Shown here piece after piece: positions 47,062-55,154 of a stretch of 64,000 nucleotides of DNA. The DNA lies in contig CAWAKJ010000003.1 of the NCBI GenBank assembly GCA_963782595.1, forward strand, positions 372,001 to 436,000. The letters run 5' to 3'. This DNA is from JAMQPK01 sp963782595. GTDB taxonomy: Bacteria; Acidobacteriota; Vicinamibacteria; Vicinamibacterales; JAMQPK01. Every line of letters begins with the position of its first letter. The first letter of the stretch is position 1. Below the pieces are notes generated by a model. It saw only the letters and a program-made list of their open reading frames with translations. It did not search any database and was not told the DNA's origin. The translations under genes were made by a program, and so were the position numbers.

Positions 47062-48842
47062 GCGGCGTCTCCGAGCAGCGCGAGGAACTCCTCACGCTCG
47101 AGTACGCCTTGCGCCAGAAGAGCCTCCGCCATGCCGTCGAGCACGGCGCGGCGGGGGCTCAACGTCGCGACCGCATTGTCGAAGGCGCGTGTCAACAACG
47201 CCTGCACTTCCGTTTCAATTCTTTCGGTGGCTTCCTCGCTCCAGTCGGCCACCCCTGAATCGCCGGTGCGACGGCCCCGGCCGTCGCTCGTCTGGTACGC
47301 GACAGGCCCCATGGTCGGCGACATGCCGAACTCGGTGATCATACGTCGCGCCAGGCTTGTGGCGCGCTCGAGGTCATTGGCGGCGCCGGTCGAGAACTTG
47401 CCGAACGCGATCTGCTCGGCGGCCCGACCGCCCAGCAACACCGCCAGTCGATCCATCAACTCGTCTTCCTGCAGCAGATTGCGATCTTCGGGCGTCTGCT
47501 GCATGTATCCCAACGCGGCCAGTCCACGCGGCACGATCGAGACTTTGTGAACCGGCTCGGCGCTCTCGGCGAGCTCGGCCACGATGGCGTGCCCCGCCTC
47601 GTGAAACGCGACGATGCGCCGCTCCTTGGTGTTGGTGAGGCGGTTCTTGCGCTCGAGCCCGATCACCACGCGATCGATCGCCGCGTGCAGCTCGGGCATG
47701 CCCACTTCGATCTTCTCGTGCCGCGCAGCGAGGAGCGCCGCCTCGTTGAGCACGTTCTCGAGGTCGGCTCCCACCATGCCAGGTGTGCGGCGGGCGACGT
47801 ATTCGAGGTCGACGTCATTGGCCAGCTTCACCTTGCGCGCGTGAACCTGGAGAATGGCGTGGCGACCCGTGCCGTCGGGACGATCGACGAGTATCTGCCG
47901 ATCGAAGCGTCCCGGACGCAGCAGCGCATTGTCCAGGATCTCGGCGCGGTTGGTGGCGGCCAGGACGATGATGCCGTCGCGAGAGTCGAAACCGTCCATC
48001 TCGACGAGCAGCTGATTGAGCGTCTGTTCCCGTTCGTCGGTCCCACCGCCGGCCTGCGACCCGGAACGGCTCTTACCGATGGCGTCGAGCTCGTCGATGA
48101 ACACAATCGCCGGCGCTTTCGTCTTGGCCTGCTCGAAGAGCTTGCGCACGCGCGAGGCGCCCACGCCGACGAACACTTCGATGAACTCCGATGCGCTGGC
48201 CGAGAAGAATGGCACGCCGGCTTCTCCGGCGACCGCACGTGCGAGCAGCGTCTTGCCGGTACCCGGAGGCCCAATGAGCAGCGCACCCTTGGGCACGCGA
48301 GCGCCCAGCGACGCAAATTTCCCGGGGCTGCGCAGGAACTTGACGATCTCTTCGAGCTCTTCCTTTGCTTCGTCCACGCCGGCCACGGCATCGAAACCGG
48401 TTTTCGAGCTGACTTTCTTGTCGCGCGAGCGCAGGCGGCCGCGCGTGAGCGCGGTCATCGACTTGACGGGGTTCATGCGTTTGTACGACATGCCGAGGAT
48501 CAGCACGAACATCAGGCCTGCAACGATCCCAAGCACGAGCGACACAGTCGACTCGTCGGCCTTGATCCCCTGATAGGTGATGTTCTTCGATTCGAGCAAC
48601 GGAACGATGCTGTCGTTCGGAATCGGCGTGGCGATCCACAGCGCTGGCGCCCCGGCCTGTCGCGCGCTGTCGGTCGGTGTCGCCTGCACTTCGGTGGACG
48701 ACATACGTACTTCCCGGACATCGCCCTTTGCGATGTGCTGTTTCAGCGTGCTGTACGGAATCTCAACCGTCTCGGCGGGGCGACAACCGGAGACGCCGAC
48801 CATCACGAACAGCGATAACAGGAGAAGTCGAATAGCCTGCAT
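47058..48842 (-). CDS. ftsH: ATP-dependent zinc metalloprotease FtsH with lipoprotein-like N-terminus
   Basis: 594 aa from ATG 48842. AAA+ domain with Walker A LLIGPPGTGKT (near residue 190) and Walker B IVFIDELDAIGKS, then the second region of homology, and the zinc protease motif FHEAGHAIVAE (near 412). Instead of the usual first membrane helix, the N-terminus is IRLLLLSLFVMVGVSGC-RPAE, which looks like a lipoprotein signal with Cys20. A periplasmic domain and one helix (VSLVLGIVAGLMFVLILG) follow. Degrades membrane and cytosolic proteins. Other FtsH copies may exist elsewhere. Confidence 0.93.
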   Translation of the reverse strand: MQAIRLLLLSLFVMVGVSGCRPAETVEIPYSTLKQHIAKGDVREVRMSSTEVQATPTDSARQAGAPALWIATPIPNDSIVPLLESKNITYQGIKADESTVSLVLGIVAGLMFVLILGMSYKRMNPVKSMTALTRGRLRSRDKKVSSKTGFDAVAGVDEAKEELEEIVKFLRSPGKFASLGARVPKGALLIGPPGTGKTLLARAVAGEAGVPFFSASASEFIEVFVGVGASRVRKLFEQAKTKAPAIVFIDELDAIGKSRSGSQAGGGTDEREQTLNQLLVEMDGFDSRDGIIVLAATNRAEILDNALLRPGRFDRQILVDRPDGTGRHAILQVHARKVKLANDVDLEYVARRTPGMVGADLENVLNEAALLAARHEKIEVGMPELHAAIDRVVIGLERKNRLTNTKERRIVAFHEAGHAIVAELAESAEPVHKVSIVPRGLAALGYMQQTPEDRNLLQEDELMDRLAVLLGGRAAEQIAFGKFSTGAANDLERATSLARRMITEFGMSPTMGPVAYQTSDGRGRRTGDSGVADWSEEATERIETEVQALLTRAFDNAVATLSPRRAVLDGMAEALLAQGVLEREEFLALLGDAA

Positions 48843-48984
48843 GAGTGAACTTGTATCTATTGTGGCCCGGCGAGGCCGGACGTGATTGTCTGCGGGCTGA
48901 CCGGAGGCGGGGAAGCCGTGCCCAATGAGTACTTTATCAGAGCGTACGCACGCGCGGCGGCACAATAATCGCTCTGAACGCCGT

Positions 48985-49533
48985 TCAACGAGATAAAGCT
49001 TTTGTGATGGCGCCGCGCAGCTCTGCGGATTCGGGGGTGACTGCGCTCGGAAAGAACGCGACCACGCTGCCGTCTTTGCCGATGAGATATTTGGCGAAGT
49101 TCCACGCAGGCAGATTCCCGGTCGTGCCGAGAAATGCATAAATCGGCGACTGATCGGGCCCGGGTCGCGTGGACAGCTTCGCAAACATCGGAAAGGTGAC
49201 ACCGTAATTCTTTCGGCAGAACTCGGCGATCTGTTGCGCCGTCCCGGGCTCCTGGCTTCCGAAATCGTTGCTCGGGAACCCGAGCACCGCGAATCCTTTG
49301 GGCGAAAGCTCGCGATGTAGTTTCTCCAGCCCTTCATATTGCGGGGTGTAGCCACACTCACTGGCTGTATTGACGACGAGCGTCACCTTGCCGCGAAAGG
49401 CTGCGAGGTCGGCGGGCTGGCCGATCAGGGTCTGCGTTTTCAGATCGTACAGAGACGAGGGTTTTTGCGACATCAGCGGTGCGGCGGCGAGTGAGAGGAT
49501 GACGAACGACAGCAGAAGAGGCCGGGCCAGCAT
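48985..49533 (-). CDS. Glutathione peroxidase family protein, exported
   Basis: 182 aa. Signal peptide PLLLSFVILSLAAAPLMSQ, then the thioredoxin-fold peroxidase: VTLVVNTASECGYTPQYEGL with peroxidatic Cys in place of Sec, FPSNDFGSQEPG, and WNFAKYLIGKDG with the catalytic Trp/Asn. Likely reduces hydroperoxides in the periplasm with thioredoxin-like donors. Lies 142 bp upstream of ftsH on the same strand and 5 nt after the SpoIIE gene. Confidence 0.9.
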   Translation of the reverse strand: MLARPLLLSFVILSLAAAPLMSQKPSSLYDLKTQTLIGQPADLAAFRGKVTLVVNTASECGYTPQYEGLEKLHRELSPKGFAVLGFPSNDFGSQEPGTAQQIAEFCRKNYGVTFPMFAKLSTRPGPDQSPIYAFLGTTGNLPAWNFAKYLIGKDGSVVAFFPSAVTPESAELRGAITKALSR

Positions 49534-49538
49534 GCGTG

Positions 49539-50459
49539 TCAGGGTAGCACGGCTCCGCCCGATACGCGCTTGATGATGACAAACGTGACATCGTCGCTCT
49601 GCGGTCCCCTGGTACGCACGTGCTCGGCGAGGCGATCGACGATTGCGCGGGCAGCAAGACCCTTGCATTGACGCAAGATGTGCTCCACGGCTTCGGCGCC
49701 CGACGGTTCCTCCGCGGAATCCAGAAAGCCGTCAGTGTACAGGAGCAACATGTCTCCCTCACCCATCAGTACCCACTCGTTCGTTTCGTACTTTTCCTTG
49801 AAACGGCTGGTCTGATTCGAGTCGCGGTCGATGTCGTCGATCGAGGGCATCAGGCCGAGAGGAAGACACGAAACGTACGCGCCGGCGTCTACCGGCATCA
49901 GCCGGTCGTGCGCGTCCGAAAAGACCAGCGGAACGGGATGGCCGGCGGAGATGAACCGGAATCGCGCGCCTTCGAGAATTTCACCATAGATCATGGTGAT
50001 GAATTTCTCGGGGCCGGAGGAGTTGTAGAAGCGCGTGTTGAGATTCTCGAACAGCTTCCGCGTAATGCGTCCGGTTGCATCCAGTTCGTACAACGCGCCC
50101 AGCAGAAATGCCTGGTGAAGCATGGCCGCCAGCAGCGCATCGGTGACGTGATGGCCGGACACATCGAGAATGACGATGCCGGCCGTGTTGCGGCAAGCCT
50201 TGAGATTGGCGGCCAGCTGCGTGGCGGATTGACGTTCGGCGCGCCTTATTCGAGCCTCGATGTCGAAGCGCTTGTTGAAATCGAGATAGATGACATGATC
50301 GCCGCCGACAACGCCGCTCAATGGCAGCGTCGTACCGCAGATGTCAAACCCGGGAACCTGCGGCGGTTCGTCGGCGTCGGCAACCAGATACTCTGCGATG
50401 TCCTGAAAATTGCGAAGCTCGCGTGTGAGTCTTTCGTGTTCAGCGTTCAGCTTGGTCAT
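49539..50459 (-). CDS. PP2C-type SpoIIE phosphatase
   Basis: 306 aa from ATG 50459. A short N-terminal helix (LNAEHERLTRELRNFQDIAE) leads into a SpoIIE domain: LPLSGVVGGDHVIYLDFNKR, AGIVILDVSGHHVTDALLAA, ISAGHPVPLVF, GDMLLLYTDGFLDS and PQSDDVTFVII, containing the metal-binding aspartates. Dephosphorylates Ser/Thr in partner-switching regulators. No sensor domain is attached and no anti-sigma gene is adjacent. The neighbouring PilZ gene suggests a signalling cluster. Confidence 0.9.
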   Translation of the reverse strand: MTKLNAEHERLTRELRNFQDIAEYLVADADEPPQVPGFDICGTTLPLSGVVGGDHVIYLDFNKRFDIEARIRRAERQSATQLAANLKACRNTAGIVILDVSGHHVTDALLAAMLHQAFLLGALYELDATGRITRKLFENLNTRFYNSSGPEKFITMIYGEILEGARFRFISAGHPVPLVFSDAHDRLMPVDAGAYVSCLPLGLMPSIDDIDRDSNQTSRFKEKYETNEWVLMGEGDMLLLYTDGFLDSAEEPSGAEAVEHILRQCKGLAARAIVDRLAEHVRTRGPQSDDVTFVIIKRVSGGAVLP

Positions 50460-50592
50460 AGGATAGGGAATACGGGAAGCCTGGGGGTCGGAGGGTATGC
50501 CGGCCGATTGCCGAAACCGCAGCCGAAGTAAGTAAGACAGTACCACGAAACCACGATCGCGTCGATGCTGTGACATCGACGCGACGCGCGCG

Positions 50593-51828
50593 TTACGCGA
50601 CGTCGGACGAATGGCGGCTTTGGATCGGAGGCTTGTCGCAGAAGTCGTTCATGAAATTCTCGACCGCAGCATGGTCGACGTCGGCGAACTTCACGCCGGT
50701 TCTGTAGACCGACAGGCTCGTGTCCGGCTGCTCGAAGACGACCCACACGATGCGGCCCTTGCAGATGACCTGTCCTGCGGCCGTGAGGAGCACCAGGCGC
50801 ACGAGCTGATTTGGTCTGACCGCCTGTCTCAGTATCGCTTGTGCGCCTCCAATGGAGAGGTCGACGAGCTCGCCCGGGATACCATCCACGCTGACGTCGA
50901 TGCCGCGGCGGATTCGCACGCGCCTCGCGTCGCGTGCCTTGCCGGCAAACTGCAGCGGTTTTTTCTGAGGTGCAGCCGGGGCCGCGGGTGCGGTGTTGGC
51001 CGGCAACGAGATTCTGGCTGGCGCCGCTTTCAACGGCGCCGGTTTGGCAATCTCACTGTTGTGCGATGAGACGACCTCCGGCACGGTCAAGCCGGCGGCG
51101 GCCGAGCGCGCAGGGTCGCGCTCTCGCAACATCTGCGACAGCGCTCCCGACAGCTTCTGACTGACGGACTCGAGCTGTCGATACTGTCCCTCGAGCGCAG
51201 CTTTCGCAGCCGTCACGTTCCTGATCCGCTCCAGCAGTTCGTCCCGCTCACCGGACAGTTCCTGCACCAGCTGCTGCGACGCGTTCAGGGTGACGCTGTT
51301 GTTGTCGGCCTCGCGTCGGGCGCTTTTCAACTGCAGCTGGAGCTCGAGCAGTTGCGCCTGAGCGCTGTCGAGCGCCATCGTGTGCTTTTCCTGCTCGTCG
51401 AGCGTCTGCCGGTGCTGTGCGGCAGTGGCGCGCTGAGCCGCCTCGGCTCTCGAGGCCCGGTTCTGTGCCGATTCGAGTTCCTTCTTCGCCTCGCCCAGCG
51501 CGGTGCGAAGCGAGGTGCTGACGCCGATTTCGGAGCTGAGACGGGCGCGCAGTTCCACTTCGATGGCGGCCAGCGCCTGCGCGGCTGAGGCTTCGGCCTT
51601 CTGGCGCGCGAGTTCGGCGCGCTCGGTGGCGGTGTGCGCGACCTCCTTGAGTGAAGCGTCGATGACCCGCTTGTAGTCGGCCTCATCGAGAGCCGCTTCG
51701 ATGGATGAGATTTGCTGGTCGAGCGTGGCTTGCAGCGTCCGGATCTGCTGTCGCCAGTTCTCGGAGACCTGGCGGGCCAGTGTCTCGAGTGAACCGCGAA
51801 ACTGAACGTCTTCGTCCTGGTTCTTCAT
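50593..51828 (-). CDS. Coiled-coil protein with C-terminal PilZ domain
   Basis: 411 aa from ATG 51828; the longer frame upstream lacks a conserved-looking beginning. Residues about 20-290 are a long coiled coil (for example ELSGERDELLERIRNVTAAK). A Pro/Ala linker leads to a PilZ domain (about 310-400): RRVRIRRGIDVSVDGIPGEL, VDLSIGGAQAIL and GVKFADVDHAAV. The RxxxR plus D-S-GG pattern is compatible with c-di-GMP binding. Target is unknown. Confidence 0.82.
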   Translation of the reverse strand: MKNQDEDVQFRGSLETLARQVSENWRQQIRTLQATLDQQISSIEAALDEADYKRVIDASLKEVAHTATERAELARQKAEASAAQALAAIEVELRARLSSEIGVSTSLRTALGEAKKELESAQNRASRAEAAQRATAAQHRQTLDEQEKHTMALDSAQAQLLELQLQLKSARREADNNSVTLNASQQLVQELSGERDELLERIRNVTAAKAALEGQYRQLESVSQKLSGALSQMLRERDPARSAAAGLTVPEVVSSHNSEIAKPAPLKAAPARISLPANTAPAAPAAPQKKPLQFAGKARDARRVRIRRGIDVSVDGIPGELVDLSIGGAQAILRQAVRPNQLVRLVLLTAAGQVICKGRIVWVVFEQPDTSLSVYRTGVKFADVDHAAVENFMNDFCDKPPIQSRHSSDVA

Positions 51829-52094
51829 GTCAGCAGCCACAATAGTTAAAAGCTTGTTTCTGAAGCAGGCGTTAGCAATTGTGGTACCGCACGCGAACAG
51901 ACGGAGATTGTCGCCGAGCCCCACTTTTTGGTGCACGGTTTTGAAAGCGAACGGCGAATCCTGTAACGGTTGTCCCTGGAATAAATGCAGGTAATCGGCC
52001 GGGTTAGGCGGCCGCATCGCGAACCGCAGCAGGCGAGTGACAGGCTGCGGAACCGGATTGCAAAGGGGAGGTGCGAGGTGCGAACGGCTGCGAC

Positions 52095-52334
52095 TTACCG
52101 CGAGCGTGTGCTGGAGGACGGCCCACTGCGATGGCCCAGTTCCTGCCGGCGCGTTTCCAGCTTGACGACGTAGGTCTCGAGTGCGGCGGCGTAGAGTCGT
52201 GTGCGATGTGCGTGATCCTGAAACGCGGCGCCGTTGGCGTCGGTAGAGTGCAGCGTGGCGCGTTCCTCGATGAGCCGTTGGTGCGTGGCCTTGAGGACGT
52301 GGTATTCGGCGTTGAGTTCAGACATGGTGGTCAT
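52095..52334 (-). CDS. Small coiled-coil hypothetical protein
   Basis: 79 aa from ATG 52334 (GGGAG upstream). Helical throughout: MSELNAEYHVLKATHQRLIE and LYAAALETYVVKLETRRQEL. No family recognised. Upstream of the PilZ gene on the same strand. Confidence 0.6.
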   Translation of the reverse strand: MTTMSELNAEYHVLKATHQRLIEERATLHSTDANGAAFQDHAHRTRLYAAALETYVVKLETRRQELGHRSGPSSSTRSR

Positions 52335-52510
52335 GCGCGCTCCCGGTGGCGGTGCAGCCGTGCGGCTGTGATGGCTCGCCACAAATGCTTTGGTGAGTAT
52401 CTGAAGTCGTAACCCGCGGGATGCGAGTGGCGGCAGAGCTCAGGAAAGCAGAAACCTCAATAAGTATACATGCAAGACGTGCGGAGGGCCGAAGACAGAC
52501 GTGCTTCGCA

Positions 52511-53215
52511 TCAATCACCGTAAGTGACGCCGGGATAGAGCACGTTAACCACCATCCAGAACACCGGGTTGAACACCACGTCGAACACCTGCCAGGCGAC
52601 AATCAATCCCATCATGCCGAGGGCTTGAGACGTCATCAGGAACCGCTGATAGCGTCTGCCCGTCTCTTCGCCGAGCGCGAGGAGGATTGCGGCCGAGCCG
52701 TCGAGCGGCGGCAGGGGGATCATGTTGAGACACGCCATCATCAGATTCAGTGAGAAGAACACACTCAGCAGGAACGTGACGCCGGGCCACACGCCGGTTT
52801 GGTCGGTGGCGACGATGGCTTCGAATCCAGCCAAATCAGGCGGATAGAACACGCCGGCTGCGATACCGAGATGGATGACCAGGACACAAATCAGCGAGAT
52901 GAGGAAATTGGCCGCCGGCCCCGCGACGGCCATCCAACCTGCTCGCTTGGGATGCCGTATCGCCCATTCCGGATCATACGGAGCGCTGGCAAAACCGAAC
53001 GGCCAGCCCGAGAGCAGAGTGGAGGCTATGGGCAGTAACAACATCCCGAATGGTTCCCGCCGGATGTGCGGGCGAGGGTCGAGCGAAACCTGGCCGCCGT
53101 GATACGCCGTCAGATCGCCGCCCAGTTTCGCGGCCCATGCGTGTGCCGCCTCATGAAGGGTCGTCGAGAACAGAAACGCGATGTAGTAGACGAGGCCGTT
53201 TGACAAGTGATCCAT
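52511..53215 (-). CDS. Site-2 protease family (M50) membrane metalloprotease
   Basis: 234 aa with about six helices. Zinc motifs: FSTTLHEAAHAWAAKLGG (HExxH) and MIPLPPLDGSAAILLAL (the NxxPxxxLDG motif). Cleaves membrane-embedded substrates, and the compact size without PDZ matches the rhomboid-like small M50 type. No substrate is evident. Confidence 0.9.
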   Translation of the reverse strand: MDHLSNGLVYYIAFLFSTTLHEAAHAWAAKLGGDLTAYHGGQVSLDPRPHIRREPFGMLLLPIASTLLSGWPFGFASAPYDPEWAIRHPKRAGWMAVAGPAANFLISLICVLVIHLGIAAGVFYPPDLAGFEAIVATDQTGVWPGVTFLLSVFFSLNLMMACLNMIPLPPLDGSAAILLALGEETGRRYQRFLMTSQALGMMGLIVAWQVFDVVFNPVFWMVVNVLYPGVTYGD

Positions 53216-53468
53216 AGGTGGTCCCTGGATCCTTATCGGCGCTGGTTGTCGGATGGGTCAGCGGCGGAACCGGGGGGCAACACGCGTCTATCACCTCAGC
53301 CGCAGCGACGACCAGCGAACCAGTCGAGAGTGACACGATTCGCACAATCGAAGCCGTACAGCAAGAACGCAACCGGAGCAGTTGGACAAGCCGTCACGAA
53401 GCGATCGAGAGTATCGTTGATAGTACGATCAGGACCGGTTAAGACGATCGAGCCTTCGAGGCGGACCG

Positions 53469-53720
53469 ATGTTCAACAGTTCGACCATGATGAAAATGGT
53501 GAATGAGGTCATTCGTGACCATGATTTACCCTACCAGGCCCGAAGAATCTTTGAGCCGCCCGACCAGTCGTGGACGTGGTGTTGCGAGTTTTCCGATCCA
53601 TCAGCGTCTGCAGTTCATCGCACATTCGAAATCTGCGTGCGCTGGCCTTCTGGTTCCAACTACGAATCCGTCAAAGCGGACCTCACGCGTCAGCTCGTGG
53701 CCCACTTCAAACGAGGATGA
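53469..53720 (+). CDS. Small hypothetical protein
   Basis: 83 aa from ATG 53469, with GAGG 6 nt upstream. IRDHDLPYQARRIFEPPDQS and RTFEICVRWPSGSNYESVKA look like a folded small alpha/beta domain. No family recognised. The region 53216-53468 before it holds no gene. Confidence 0.5.
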   Translation: MFNSSTMMKMVNEVIRDHDLPYQARRIFEPPDQSWTWCCEFSDPSASAVHRTFEICVRWPSGSNYESVKADLTRQLVAHFKRG

Positions 53721-53899
53721 CGCCCTGCGGACCTCCTTTTGGCCTTGCGGGCCGCTGTGCCGTTTAGTACAGCGCGCGCGGGGTTTCATGTTTAACGTCA
53801 CACCAGACATCCGATACGAGCTCCGGCGCTCTCCTGTCCTCCCCATCTCAGAATCGCAATGGCAGGCGGACTCCGGCAGAGCAACGATGGAGGTGAATC

Positions 53900-54109
53900 G
53901 TGGAAAGAATCAGTCGCACTGACGAGATAGTCAAAATGCTCTCATTGGTAAAGGCAGAATTGCCTCCATCGAGTGACCCGGGCCTGACCGCCGTCGCACG
54001 CCGTGCATATGAGATCTTCGAGTCGAGAGGGCGGATCGATGGAGCCGATGTCGACGACTGGTTACAGGCCGAGCTCGAATCGCAGACGGCAGACCCTTCA
54101 GCCTCTTAA
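53900..54109 (+). CDS. DUF2934-type small protein
   Basis: 69 aa from GTG 53900 with GGAGG 6 nt upstream. ARRAYEIFESRGRIDGADVD followed by DWLQAELE matches the short DUF2934 motif. Function unknown. Confidence 0.75.
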   Translation: MERISRTDEIVKMLSLVKAELPPSSDPGLTAVARRAYEIFESRGRIDGADVDDWLQAELESQTADPSAS

Positions 54110-54171
54110 TTAACTACCGCAAAAAAGGCCAGGGCATTCTGAAGTCTGGTGCGCTGCGGCTAGCTCGACAT

Positions 54172-54696
54172 TCATCGGGTTTTGAAGACAACCGAACGAA
54201 TGATCGCAAAAAGCGTGGGGACATCGGACTTGTTACCTGTCGCCGTGAGCGTCAGTGCTCCAATCGTGCGCCATGCTGCCGCAACCACGAACTTCTGGCC
54301 ACCTCCGTGCCAGGTGCCGGGCGAATCAAACCCCATTACCACTCTGGCTGGATATCCATCAATCGTTTCGGTGCATGCCACCAAATCGTTGAGCTGCATA
54401 CCCGCTCGGGACAGGTCGTCCGAGAATTGACCCCAATCGAACGTCACCAGCTGGATCGCCGACAATTCCCACCGTCCGACCAGTGAGTCAATTCCATGGA
54501 CATCGATCTTTCGATATCCGGCTGGTAGTCTGATCAAGAACGGCCCCGCATCAACTTCTTGCCAGCCTGCTGTATTCGCCGACGCCAGCTCGCATGGCGC
54601 GGCAGGTTCAATCTGGACAGCATCCACAGAGGCAACCACGCATGAGAGGAGGACGCTGCAGGCAGAATACAAAGGGAGAGAGTAGGCTCGTATCAT
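54172..54696 (-). CDS. Secreted hypothetical protein
   Basis: 174 aa with a signal peptide (LYSACSVLLSCVVASVDAVQ). The mature part contains WQEVDAGPFLIRLPAGYRKI and VACTETIDGYPARVVMGFD, resembling small periplasmic beta-rich proteins. No family recognised. Its base composition seems lower in GC than neighbours. Confidence 0.65.
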   Translation of the reverse strand: MIRAYSLPLYSACSVLLSCVVASVDAVQIEPAAPCELASANTAGWQEVDAGPFLIRLPAGYRKIDVHGIDSLVGRWELSAIQLVTFDWGQFSDDLSRAGMQLNDLVACTETIDGYPARVVMGFDSPGTWHGGGQKFVVAAAWRTIGALTLTATGNKSDVPTLFAIIRSVVFKTR

Positions 54697-54893
54697 CTTG
54701 GCCCCGGAACCTTTTCGACGCGGTCTAATGAGTCATGCAATCGAAAAGACTCTCATCGCGTATCGTGCCACACTTGACTTGCCAATCGCTTGAAGCGCTA
54801 GTCGACAGGTTGGTCTGTTACTGGTATGGCCAACATACATAGAAGGAATTGTCGCTGCAGAGGAGGATGTAGACGAACGGCATGCTGGGTGCC
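54697..54893. other. Intergenic stretch before tRNA-Leu
   Basis: No gene recognised; moderate GC, no clear promoter or terminator seen. Confidence 0.5.
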
Positions 54894-54945
54894 CTCGACT
54901 CGCTTCGCTCTCTCGGGACACCACTCGGACTCAGGGCGAGTCGAG
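54894..54945. repeat. CTCGACTCGC inverted repeat abutting the tRNA 3' end
   Basis: CTCGACTCGC (54894-54903) and GCGAGTCGAG (54936-54945) are perfect complements. The second arm touches the encoded CCA end of the tRNA. May serve as terminator. Confidence 0.65.
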
Positions 54946-55032
54946 TGGTGCGGAAGCGGGGATTTGAACCCCGATGGGATTGCTCCCACTAGCTCCTGAG
55001 GCTAGCGCGTCTGCCAGTTCCGCCACTTCCGC
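54946..55032 (-). tRNA. tRNA-Leu (anticodon CAG)
   Basis: 87 nt on the minus strand, with acceptor GCGGAAG/CTTCCGC, anticodon stem CTAGC/GCTAG with loop CTCAGGA (anticodon CAG), a long variable arm typical of class II tRNA, T-arm GGGGTTCAAATCCCC, discriminator A and encoded CCA. Confidence 0.95.
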
Positions 55033-55154
55033 AGTGGAGAGCCTGCCGGGCAGGAACGCACATTATACCCCGGTGCAGCGCGACGCTCGGCTTCCGATGC
55101 GATCTCACAGCGTTTCGACATACCATGACAGGTGCCAGCGTCACGGAGGAGAAC

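Noticed and set aside
53503..53922. A 139-aa plus-strand frame overlapping the 83-aa gene at 53469
   Set aside because: No ribosome-binding site and a less protein-like composition than the 83-aa frame, which has GAGG upstream.
54946..55032. Integration site (att) at the tRNA-Leu 3' end
   Set aside because: No integrase and no visible duplicate of the tRNA 3' end in the window.
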